From Streptomyces tanashiensis (GTDB taxonomy: Bacteria > Actinomycetota > Actinomycetes > Streptomycetales > Streptomycetaceae), in the NCBI RefSeq assembly GCF_014648895.1, contig NZ_BMRZ01000005.1:248001-312000 (forward strand): a stretch of 64,000 nucleotides of DNA, written 5' to 3'. Under the pieces are notes generated by a model. The model had not been told where the DNA came from, did not search any database, and saw nothing but the letters and a program-made list of their open reading frames with translations. The position numbers and the translations under genes are program-made. Positions 41,262-48,703 of the stretch are shown here, in pieces (position 1 is the first letter of the stretch; every line of letters starts with the position of its first letter).

Positions 41262-42262
41262 TACGGGTCGAGCTGGACGAGGCCTCGCTGGGGGCCACGA
41301 GGATCGCGATCAGCCCGCTGCGCGACGCGTTCTGCGCGATGCACCTCGCGCTGCCCCGGCGCCGCCCTTCCTGGCCGTACCAGGAGTGGGTGGGGCAGGC
41401 GCGCGAGGTGTGGCGCGAGGACGACAGGCTCCGCCCGCTGTGGGACCTGTTCGAGGAGGGGCGTCGTGAGGTCTCCGACTTCCTGCTGCCCCGCCCGTTC
41501 GGCACGGTCCACGTCCACGAGGAGATCGCCGCGCTGCGGGCGACCGACCCGGCGTTCGTCCGCGCCCAGGTGGCCGAGTGCTACCCCGGCACGGCCGACG
41601 CGCCCTTCGTGCAGCCCTATCTGAAGGACCCGGAGGCCGCCTGCGCGGCGCTCGCCGACGCGTACGCCGCGTACTGGGAGGGCGCGATCGAGCCGTACTG
41701 GCCGACGATGCGCCGGCTCGTCGAGGACGAAGTGCTCGTCCGGGCCAGGACGTTCGCGACCGAGGGCGTCGACGCGCTCTTCGCGGGCCTGGAGACGCGG
41801 GGGCGGTGGCAGCCTCCCGTACTCGAACTGACCAAGCACATCGACACGGAGTACGCCCCCGGTGAGCGGCGGCTCGTCCTCGTGCCGCTGGTCTTCGCGG
41901 AGGGCTGCCGGCTGTACTCGACCGACGACCCCGAGGTGTTCGCGCTCAGCTTCCAGGCCAGGGGCGCCGCCGCGCTGCGCGAACCGGCCGAACCCGTCGC
42001 CGAGGACCGGCTCGGGCTGATGCTCGGCCGGGGCCGGGCGGCGGTCCTGCGCGAGCTGGGCGGGCCCCTGAGCACGGCCGGTCTCGCCGACCGGCTCGGC
42101 CTCGCGCCCAGCACGGTCTCCGAGCACCTGTCGGTCCTCGCCGAGGCCGGTGTCGTGACCCGCCACCGCGTCGGGCGCTCGGTGTACTACCAGCTCACGG
42201 ACACGGGCCGTTCGCTGCTCGCGCTGCTCGCCGGGGAAGGCGTCCTCGCGGCCGTGGCCTGA
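41258..42262 (+). CDS. ArsR-family winged-helix regulator with large N-terminal domain
   Basis: This 334-aa protein has an N-terminal DUF5937-like domain of about 240 residues (RVELDEASLGATRIAISPL onwards) of unknown ligand. The C-terminal ArsR-type winged helix reads GPLSTAGLADRLGLAPSTVSEHLSVLAEAGVVTRHRVGRSVYY. No metal-binding Cys set is seen in the recognition helix. The TTG start inside the previous stop, with GAGGGGAG 7 nt upstream, is the only fitting one. It may regulate the ABC exporter that follows. Confidence 0.83.
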   Translation: MIRVELDEASLGATRIAISPLRDAFCAMHLALPRRRPSWPYQEWVGQAREVWREDDRLRPLWDLFEEGRREVSDFLLPRPFGTVHVHEEIAALRATDPAFVRAQVAECYPGTADAPFVQPYLKDPEAACAALADAYAAYWEGAIEPYWPTMRRLVEDEVLVRARTFATEGVDALFAGLETRGRWQPPVLELTKHIDTEYAPGERRLVLVPLVFAEGCRLYSTDDPEVFALSFQARGAAALREPAEPVAEDRLGLMLGRGRAAVLRELGGPLSTAGLADRLGLAPSTVSEHLSVLAEAGVVTRHRVGRSVYYQLTDTGRSLLALLAGEGVLAAVA

Positions 42263-42329
42263 CGAGGAGGGCGTCGCCCGCGCCGTCGGACACCAGGTCC
42301 GACCCGTGCGGGCCCGTGGCCGTGGCCCG

Positions 42330-42353
42330 TCGATTCGGGGCCTCCCGAATCGA
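42330..42353. promoter_or_regulatory. 24-bp palindrome upstream of the ABC exporter
   Basis: TCGATTCGGG and CCCGAATCGA are perfect 10-bp arms around GCCT. The site ends 24 nt before the -10 element of the exporter, so it overlaps or abuts the -35 region. It is either an operator, possibly for the adjacent ArsR protein, or a terminator of that gene. Confidence 0.55.
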
Positions 42354-42377
42354 TGGCCCGGCCCCTCCGCCGGCTCC

Positions 42378-42390
42378 TAACGTCCGGCGC
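42378..42390 (+). promoter_or_regulatory. Leaderless promoter of the ABC exporter
   Basis: TAACGT (42378-42383) ends 7 nt before the ATG at 42391. Confidence 0.55.
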
Positions 42391-43392
42391 ATGCTCGCAA
42401 TCGAGGCGGACACGCTGCGCCGCACCTACACCAGCAGGACCGGATGGCCGAGGTCCCGGCGGACCGAGACGGAGGCCGTGCGCGGGGTCACCTTCGAGGT
42501 GAAGCCGGGGGAGCTGTTCGGCCTCCTCGGGCCCAACGGCGCCGGCAAGACCACCACCATCAAGATGCTCAACACCCTGCTCCTGCCGACCTCCGGCACG
42601 GCCCGGGTGTTCGGCCACGACGTGGCGCGCGACCCCGTCGCCGTCCGCCGCAGGATCGGGTACGTCTTCGGCGGCGACCGGGGCCTGTACGACCGGCTCT
42701 CGGCCCTCGACAACCTCCGCTACTTCGCCGAGCTGTACGGCGTCGCCGCCCGCGACCAGAAGCGGCGCATCGCCGAACTCCTCGACCTGGTCGGACTGGT
42801 GGGCCGGGAGAAGGAGCGCGTCGAGGGGTACTCGCGCGGCATGCGGCAGCGCCTCCACATCGCCCGCGGACTGCTCCACCACCCCGACGTCCTCTTCCTC
42901 GACGAGCCGTCCATCGGCGTCGACCCCGTCGCCGCCCGCGACCTGCGCCGCACGGTCGCCGACCTGGCCGCCGCCGGCACCACCGTCCTCCTCACCACCC
43001 ACTACATGGCCGAGGCCGACGAGCTCTGCGACCGGATCGCCGTCATCGCGGGCGGCCGGATCCGGGCCCTCGGCACTCCCGGGAGCCTCAAGTCCCGCGT
43101 CGGGGACCGGGACGTCCTCGACATCGAGGCGTACGGGGCGGGCGACGAGGTCATCGACCGGGTGCGGCGGGTGCCCGGCGTACGGGGAGCGTCCGTCGAG
43201 GACCGGGGCGCGGTCCAGACCGTGAGCGTGCAGACGGACCGCGGTGCCGAGCTGCACGCGCCCGTCCTCGCCGCCTTCGACGGCGTCCGGCTCGGGCGGG
43301 TCGTCAGCCGCGAACCCTCCCTGGAGGACGCCTACATCGCGATCGTCGAGGAGGCGGCGGGCTCCGCCGCGCCGGAAGGGGTGCCCGCGTGA
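42391..43392 (+). CDS. ABC transporter ATP-binding protein (ABC-2 type)
   Basis: This 333-aa ATPase has Walker A GPNGAGKT at 47-54, the signature YSRGMRQRLHIARGL, Walker B DVLFLDEPSIGVD and the H-loop LLTTHYMAEADEL. Its C-terminal DUF4162-type tail is that of daunorubicin/drug-export ATPases. The start at 42391 is preferred over an in-frame GTG at 42316 on grounds of promoter spacing and homology. It is coupled (GTGA) to two permease genes. Confidence 0.9.
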   Translation: MLAIEADTLRRTYTSRTGWPRSRRTETEAVRGVTFEVKPGELFGLLGPNGAGKTTTIKMLNTLLLPTSGTARVFGHDVARDPVAVRRRIGYVFGGDRGLYDRLSALDNLRYFAELYGVAARDQKRRIAELLDLVGLVGREKERVEGYSRGMRQRLHIARGLLHHPDVLFLDEPSIGVDPVAARDLRRTVADLAAAGTTVLLTTHYMAEADELCDRIAVIAGGRIRALGTPGSLKSRVGDRDVLDIEAYGAGDEVIDRVRRVPGVRGASVEDRGAVQTVSVQTDRGAELHAPVLAAFDGVRLGRVVSREPSLEDAYIAIVEEAAGSAAPEGVPA

Positions 43393-44162
43393 TCCGCGTC
43401 CTGCGCCTGATCGGCGTCGGGGTGCGCACCCACGTCTCGTACATGTCGCGCTCCCCGATCGAGATCACCTTCGCCGTCCTCGTCCCGCTCGTCTACGCGA
43501 CCCTCGCCGTCTATCTGTTCCGCGCCGCGGGCGACCCGGACCGGCTGCTCACCGCCTCCGTCGGCGCCGGACTCATGGGCATCTGGGGCTCGGTCCTCTT
43601 CGGTTCGGGCGGCGCGGTGCAGAACCAGCGGTGGCTCGGCACCCTGGAGACCCTCGTCGTCGCACCGACCCCGCTCGCGCTCGTCCTCCTGCCGATCACC
43701 CTCGCGACCGCCGTCATCGGCACGTACGCGATGGGCGCGACCGTCCTGTGGGGCGTGCTGCTCTTCGGCGTGCCGCTCGACTTCGCCCACCCGCTGCTCT
43801 TCCTCGTCGCCGTCCCGGTGTGCGTCCTCGCGCTCGGCATGATGGGGCTCCTCCTCGCCGCCACCTTCGTCCTCCTGCGGAACGCCAACGCCCTCGCCAA
43901 CCCGCTCGACACGCCGGTCTGGCTGCTGTCCGGGCTGCTCGTCCCCGTCACCGTGCTGCCCGCCTGGACCCACCCGGTCTCCTGGGCACTCCCCACGACC
44001 TGGGGCGCGCGGGCCGTGCACGCGGCGACCTCCGGCGGGGACGTGATCACACCGCTGCTCACCGCCGCCGCGCTCGGCGCCGGATACGCCCTCGCCGCCG
44101 TCCTCGTCCTCGGCCGGGTGGAGCGCCGGGCCCGCGCCGCGGCCACCCTCGCCCTCGCCTGA
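43389..44162 (+). CDS. ABC-2 type permease, first subunit
   Basis: This 257-aa protein has six predicted helices and the pattern VVAPTPLALVLLPITLATAV after the first helix pair, as in ABC-2 exporters. The GTG start overlaps the ATPase stop. It should form a heterodimer with the next permease. Confidence 0.87.
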   Translation: MIRVLRLIGVGVRTHVSYMSRSPIEITFAVLVPLVYATLAVYLFRAAGDPDRLLTASVGAGLMGIWGSVLFGSGGAVQNQRWLGTLETLVVAPTPLALVLLPITLATAVIGTYAMGATVLWGVLLFGVPLDFAHPLLFLVAVPVCVLALGMMGLLLAATFVLLRNANALANPLDTPVWLLSGLLVPVTVLPAWTHPVSWALPTTWGARAVHAATSGGDVITPLLTAAALGAGYALAAVLVLGRVERRARAAATLALA

Positions 44163-44176
44163 AAGGCCACCCCCGG

Positions 44177-44995
44177 ATGTTCCGCTTCCGCTGCCGATCC
44201 CTCGGCTTCCGCTTCCACGCGTTCTCCCGGCTGCTGGTGGTCGGCGGGGCGATCTCCTACCGCGCCCTGTTCAACTGGACGACCCCGCCCATGTTCATCG
44301 GAACACTGCTGGTCGGACCGCTGCTCCAGGTCTTCTTCTTCGTCTTCCTCGGCAGGGAACTGGGCGTCGCCGACGATCGTTTCCACCTCGTGGGCAACGC
44401 CGTCCTCGCAGCTTCCGCCTCCTGCGTGTACGGCGGCACGATGGCCGTCGCCAACGAGCGCCGGTACGGCACGCTCGGGGCCGTCCTGCTCTCCCCCCGG
44501 CACCGGGTCCCGCTGTGGCTCGGGCGAGCCCTCCCGTACGTCCTCAACGGGCTGTTCGTCAGTGCCTTCGTGCTCACCGCCGCCGCGCTCGTCCTCGGGC
44601 TGCCCGTGTCCGCAGGGGCGCTGCCCGGGCTCGGTCTCGTGCTGCTGGTCGCGGCGGGTGCCTGTTCGGCCTTCGGGCTCGCGCTCGGGGCGCTCGGGCT
44701 GCGCTTCCGCGACGTGTTCCTGGTGTCGAACGTGGCCAGTTCCGTGCTGTTGCTCCTGACCGGCGCCGCCGTGCCCCGGGGGACGCTGCCCGGGTGGATG
44801 CGGACCGCCGGTGACCTGCTGCCGCTGACGCACGCGGCGGACGCGGCGCGCGGGCTCACCGCCGGCGGCGGCCTGGACGGGCGCCTTCTCGGGGCCGAGC
44901 TCGCGGTCGGTGCCGGATGGGGGCTGCTCGCCGTCGTCCTCCTCGCCGCCTTCGAGCGGGGGAGCCGGCGCCGGGCCACGCTCGACACGATGTGA
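44177..44995 (+). CDS. ABC-2 type permease, second subunit
   Basis: This 272-aa protein has an Arg/Phe-rich N-terminus and six helices, with RRYGTLGAVLLSPRHRVPLWLGRAL as the ABC-2 cytoplasmic motif. An AAGG sequence lies about 10 nt before the ATG at 44177. Its stop codon is inside the first unit of a perfect 9-bp repeat array. The substrate is unknown; two distinct permeases suggest a drug or lipid-like exporter. Confidence 0.86.
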   Translation: MFRFRCRSLGFRFHAFSRLLVVGGAISYRALFNWTTPPMFIGTLLVGPLLQVFFFVFLGRELGVADDRFHLVGNAVLAASASCVYGGTMAVANERRYGTLGAVLLSPRHRVPLWLGRALPYVLNGLFVSAFVLTAAALVLGLPVSAGALPGLGLVLLVAAGACSAFGLALGALGLRFRDVFLVSNVASSVLLLLTGAAVPRGTLPGWMRTAGDLLPLTHAADAARGLTAGGGLDGRLLGAELAVGAGWGLLAVVLLAAFERGSRRRATLDTM

Positions 44996-45090
44996 CCGGC
45001 GTGACCGGCGTGACCGGCGTGACCGGCGTGACCGGCGTGACCGGCGTGACCGGCGTGACCGGCGTGACCGGCGTGACCGGCGTGACCGGC
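44992..45090. repeat. Perfect 9-bp minisatellite, 11 copies of GTGACCGGC
   Basis: Eleven uninterrupted identical copies (99 nt) begin at the stop codon of the second permease. In the frame of that gene every copy contributes a TGA stop. Confidence 0.97.
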
Positions 45091-45098
45091 CGGCGGGA

Positions 45099-45136
45099 CT
45101 CCTCGGACGGCTGTGACCTCCTCGGACGGCTGTGAC
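45099..45136. repeat. 19-bp exact tandem duplication
   Basis: CTCCTCGGACGGCTGTGAC occurs twice head to tail just after the 9-bp array. Confidence 0.93.
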
Positions 45137-45303
45137 CGGCGAGGCGGACGAGCGGTGAGGAGTGGGTCACTACCGGCCATCTTCGTGAACCGGGCACGGG
45201 ACGGCCCACGCCGTTCACCCGGAGTTCGCGCCCACGACTCCCAGGGGTGTCAGCCTCGGCCCCGAGAGGCGAACACCGCACGTGAACGGAACGGGGTACG
45301 GGC

Positions 45304-45501
45304 ATGGAGAGCGGGCCGGCGATCTTCGCGGGGGCGGCGTTCACGCTGTTCGGAGGCGCGCTGCTGCTGTGGACCACCGTGCGGACGCTGCACCGTGAGC
45401 CCGTGGCGCACGGGGTCGCCCCGCGCACCGCGGTCGCGCTGACGAGCCTCTCCGGCGCCGCCTTCCTGGCCCTCGGCCTCTGGTGCTTCGGCCGCCTCTG
45501 A
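45304..45501 (+). CDS. Small two-helix membrane protein
   Basis: This 65-aa protein starts MESGPAIFAGAAFTLFGGALLLW and has a second hydrophobic segment TSLSGAAFLALGLWCF, with a short charged loop (RTLHREPVAHGVAP) between them. Codon use is typical of real genes and hydrophobicity is coherent, but the ribosome-binding site is weak and there is no recognisable domain. It lies upstream of topA in the same direction. Confidence 0.6.
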   Translation: MESGPAIFAGAAFTLFGGALLLWTTVRTLHREPVAHGVAPRTAVALTSLSGAAFLALGLWCFGRL

Positions 45502-45640
45502 TCCCCTCCGCCGGCTCCGCCCGCGACCCCTCCAATGACGGCACCCGCCGGGACGCCCGCCCCGCCCGACCGGGAGTCCGGGCGGCAGGAATGCCAGGAC
45601 TCGGGTTACCGTTCGAGTGGCCGTTGCGGGCTTTCGCCGT

Positions 45641-45671
45641 TTGACACGGGGGCGGGTTGTACCGTCACACT
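45641..45671 (+). promoter_or_regulatory. Candidate topA promoter with off-optimum spacing
   Basis: A perfect TTGACA at 45641-45646 is followed by TACCGT (45660-45665, 13-nt spacer) or CACACT (45666-45671, 19-nt spacer). Neither has the usual 17-18 nt. Streptomyces topA is known to be supercoiling-sensitive, for which unusual spacing would be suitable. The leader to the TTG start would be about 90 nt. Confidence 0.45.
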
Positions 45672-45763
45672 CCGCAGCGACGGGAGCGTCACCGTCCGTG
45701 CCGCTGCCGTGCGTGCCAGTGCCGTACGTGCCAGAGAGTGTCGATCCGGAGAGAAGAGCGAAG

Positions 45764-48601
45764 TTGTCCCCGACCAGCGAGACCGCACACGGCGGCCGCC
45801 GACTCGTCATCGTCGAGTCGCCTGCCAAGGCGAAGACGATCAAGGGCTACCTCGGCCCCGGCTACGTCGTCGAGGCGAGCGTCGGGCACATCCGCGACCT
45901 CCCCTCCGGCGCCGCCGAGGTGCCGGAGAAGTACACCGGTGAGGTGCGCCGCCTCGGCGTCGACGTCGAGCACGACTTCCAGCCCATCTATGTCGTCAAC
46001 GCCGACAAGAAGGCGCAGGTCAGGAAGCTCAAGGAGCTGCTCGCCGAGTCCGACGAGCTCTTCCTCGCCACCGATGAGGACCGCGAGGGCGAGGCCATCG
46101 CGTGGCACCTCCAGGAAGTCCTGAAGCCCAAGGTCCCGGTCCACCGGATGGTTTTCCACGAGATCACCAAGGACGCGATCCGCGAGGCCGTCGCCAACCC
46201 GCGCGAGCTGAACCAGCGCATGGTCGACGCCCAGGAGACCCGCCGCATCCTCGACCGTCTCTACGGCTACGAGGTCTCGCCGGTCCTGTGGAAGAAGGTC
46301 ATGCCGAAGCTCTCGGCGGGCCGCGTCCAGTCGGTGGCCACCCGCCTCGTCGTCGAGCGGGAGCGCGAGCGCATCGCCTTCCGCTCCGCCGAGTACTGGG
46401 ACCTCACCGGCACCTTCGGCACCGGCCGCTCCGGTGACGCCTCCGACCCGTCCTCGCTGGTCGCGCGCCTCGCGACGGTCGACGGCAAGCGCGTTGCGCA
46501 GGGCCGTGACTTCGGCGCCGACGGCCGGCTGAAGACCGAGAACGTGCTCCACCTGGACGAGCAGAACGCGCGGGCGCTCGCCGCGGCGCTCGCCGAGACC
46601 GCGTTCTCGGTGCGCTCCGTCGAGTCGAAGCCGTACCGCCGCTCCCCGTACGCCCCCTTCCGGACCACCACCCTCCAGCAGGAGGCGAGCCGCAAGCTGG
46701 GCTTCGGTGCGAAGGCGACCATGCAGGTGGCGCAGAAGCTGTACGAGAACGGCTTCATCACCTACATGCGTACGGACTCCACGACCCTCTCCGACACCGC
46801 CGTCGCGGCGGCCCGGGCGCAGGTCACGCAGCTGTACGGCGCCGACTACCTGCCGGAGAAGCCGCGCGTCTACGCGGGCAAGGTCAAGAACGCGCAGGAG
46901 GCGCACGAGGCGATCCGGCCTTCGGGTGATCGTTTCCGCACTCCGGCGGAGACCGGCCTCACCGGCGACCAGTTCAAGCTGTACGAGCTGATCTGGAAGC
47001 GGACCGTCGCCTCCCAGATGAAGGACGCGACCGGCAACTCGGTCACGGTGAAGATCGGCGGCACCGCCACCGACGGCCGCGACGCCGAGTTCAGCGCGTC
47101 CGGCAAGACGATCACCTTCCACGGCTTCATGAAGGCGTACGTGGAGGGGGCCGACGACCCGAACGCGGAGCTCGACGACCGCGAGCGGCGCCTGCCGCAG
47201 GTCGCCCAGGGCGACGCGCTGACCGCCGAGGAGATCACCGCCGACGGCCACGCGACCAAGCCGCCGGCCCGCTACACCGAGGCCTCGCTGGTCAAGGAGC
47301 TGGAAGAGCGCGAGATCGGCCGCCCGTCGACGTACGCCTCGATCATCGGCACCATCCTCGACCGCGGCTACGTCTTCAAGAAGGGCACGGCGCTCGTCCC
47401 GTCCTTCCTGAGCTTCGCCGTGGTCAACCTCCTGGAGAAGCACTTCGGGCGGCTCGTCGACTACGACTTCACCGCCCGCATGGAGGACGACCTCGACCGC
47501 ATCGCGCGGGGCGAGGCCCAGTCCGTGCCGTGGCTGAAGCGTTTCTACTTCGGTGAGGGCGAGTCCGGCGGCGGTGCCGCGGACGCGGGGAACGGCGACG
47601 GGGACCACCTCGGCGGTCTCAAGGAGCTCGTCACCGACCTCGGCGCGATCGACGCGCGCGAGATCTCCTCCTTCCCCGTCGGCAACGGCATCATGCTCCG
47701 CGTCGGCAAGTACGGCCCGTACATCGAACGCGGTGAGAAGGATCAGGAGGGCTACCAGAAGGCCGACGTCTCCACCGAACTGGCGCCCGACGAGCTGACC
47801 GTCGAGTACTCCGAGGAACTGCTCGCCAAGCCGAGTGGCGACTTCGAGCTGGGCACCGACCCGGTCAGCGGCCACCAGATCGTCGCCAAGGACGGCCGCT
47901 ACGGCCCGTACGTGACGGAGATCCTGCCCGAGGGCACCCCGAAGACCGGCAAGAACGCGGTGAAGCCGCGCACGGCCTCCCTCTTCAAGTCGATGGCCCT
48001 CGACACCGTCACCCTGGAGGACGCCCTCCGGCTGATGTCCCTGCCGCGGACCGTCGGCGCCGACGCCGAGGGCGTCGAGATCACCGCGCAGAACGGCCGC
48101 TACGGCCCGTACCTGAAGAAGGGCACGGACTCGCGGTCGCTGACGGACGAGGAGCAGCTCTTCACGATCACGCTGGAAGAGGCGCTGGCGATCTACGCCC
48201 AGCCGAAGCAGCGGGGCCGGGCCGCGGCCAAGCCGCCGCTGAAGGAGCTGGGCACCGACCCGGTCAGCGAGAAGCCCGTGGTCGTCAAGGACGGCCGCTT
48301 CGGCCCGTACGTGACGGACGGCGAGACCAACGCCACCCTGCGCACCGGCGACAGCGTGGAGACGATCACGCCGGAGCGCGGCTACGAGCTGCTCGCCGAG
48401 AAGCGGGCCAAGGGACCGGCGAAGAAGACCGCCAAGAAGGCCCCGGCGAAGAAGACCGCGGCGAAGAAGACGGCCACGAAGACGGCGGCGAAGAAGACCA
48501 CGACCGCCAAGAAGACGGCCGCGAAGAAGACGACCACCGCGAAGACGGCCACGGCGAAGAAGACCGCCGCCAAGAAGACGGCGGCGGCCAAGCCGGAGTA
48601 G
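45764..48601 (+). CDS. topA: DNA topoisomerase I
   Basis: This 945-aa type IA topoisomerase relaxes negative supercoils. The TOPRIM domain has RLVIVESPAKAKTIKGYLG and LATDEDREGEAIAWHL, and the active-site Tyr is residue 334 in FITYMRTDST. C-terminal repeats (KYGPYIERGEK, RYGPYVTEILPEG, RYGPYLKKGTD, RFGPYVTDGE) are followed by about 60 residues of Lys/Ala/Thr repeats. Such lysine repeats give Streptomyces TopA its high processivity. The TTG at 45764 begins LSPTSETAHGGRRL, the family start; GGAGAGAAG is upstream. The frame is open to 45617. Confidence 0.95.
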   Translation: MSPTSETAHGGRRLVIVESPAKAKTIKGYLGPGYVVEASVGHIRDLPSGAAEVPEKYTGEVRRLGVDVEHDFQPIYVVNADKKAQVRKLKELLAESDELFLATDEDREGEAIAWHLQEVLKPKVPVHRMVFHEITKDAIREAVANPRELNQRMVDAQETRRILDRLYGYEVSPVLWKKVMPKLSAGRVQSVATRLVVERERERIAFRSAEYWDLTGTFGTGRSGDASDPSSLVARLATVDGKRVAQGRDFGADGRLKTENVLHLDEQNARALAAALAETAFSVRSVESKPYRRSPYAPFRTTTLQQEASRKLGFGAKATMQVAQKLYENGFITYMRTDSTTLSDTAVAAARAQVTQLYGADYLPEKPRVYAGKVKNAQEAHEAIRPSGDRFRTPAETGLTGDQFKLYELIWKRTVASQMKDATGNSVTVKIGGTATDGRDAEFSASGKTITFHGFMKAYVEGADDPNAELDDRERRLPQVAQGDALTAEEITADGHATKPPARYTEASLVKELEEREIGRPSTYASIIGTILDRGYVFKKGTALVPSFLSFAVVNLLEKHFGRLVDYDFTARMEDDLDRIARGEAQSVPWLKRFYFGEGESGGGAADAGNGDGDHLGGLKELVTDLGAIDAREISSFPVGNGIMLRVGKYGPYIERGEKDQEGYQKADVSTELAPDELTVEYSEELLAKPSGDFELGTDPVSGHQIVAKDGRYGPYVTEILPEGTPKTGKNAVKPRTASLFKSMALDTVTLEDALRLMSLPRTVGADAEGVEITAQNGRYGPYLKKGTDSRSLTDEEQLFTITLEEALAIYAQPKQRGRAAAKPPLKELGTDPVSEKPVVVKDGRFGPYVTDGETNATLRTGDSVETITPERGYELLAEKRAKGPAKKTAKKAPAKKTAAKKTATKTAAKKTTTAKKTAAKKTTTAKTATAKKTAAKKTAAAKPE

Positions 48602-48616
48602 TCCACGGCGCGGGCG

Positions 48617-48650
48617 GTAGGGGGCGGGAGCTGAGGCTCCCGCCCCCTAC
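48617..48650 (+). terminator. Terminator of topA
   Basis: A perfect 15-bp GTAGGGGGCGGGAGC stem with a TGAG loop is followed by GTTTGTT. Confidence 0.9.
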
Positions 48651-48691
48651 GTTTGTTCGGGCGCGGGCCGCGGGGAGCAAGGCCGTCCGGA

Positions 48692-48703
48692 TAGGGTGGA
48701 CGG
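48692..48703 (+). promoter_or_regulatory. Leaderless promoter of the membrane-Tmk fusion gene
   Basis: TAGGGT (48692-48697) ends 6 nt before the ATG at 48704 with no Shine-Dalgarno. Confidence 0.6.

Noticed and set aside
44992..45090. CRISPR array
   Set aside because: Units are 9 bp, identical and without spacers, so this is a minisatellite.
44856..45428. Reverse frame with (PVT)n repeats over the minisatellite
   Set aside because: The repeat translates openly in several frames by its 9-bp length; no promoter, ribosome-binding site or homology supports coding.
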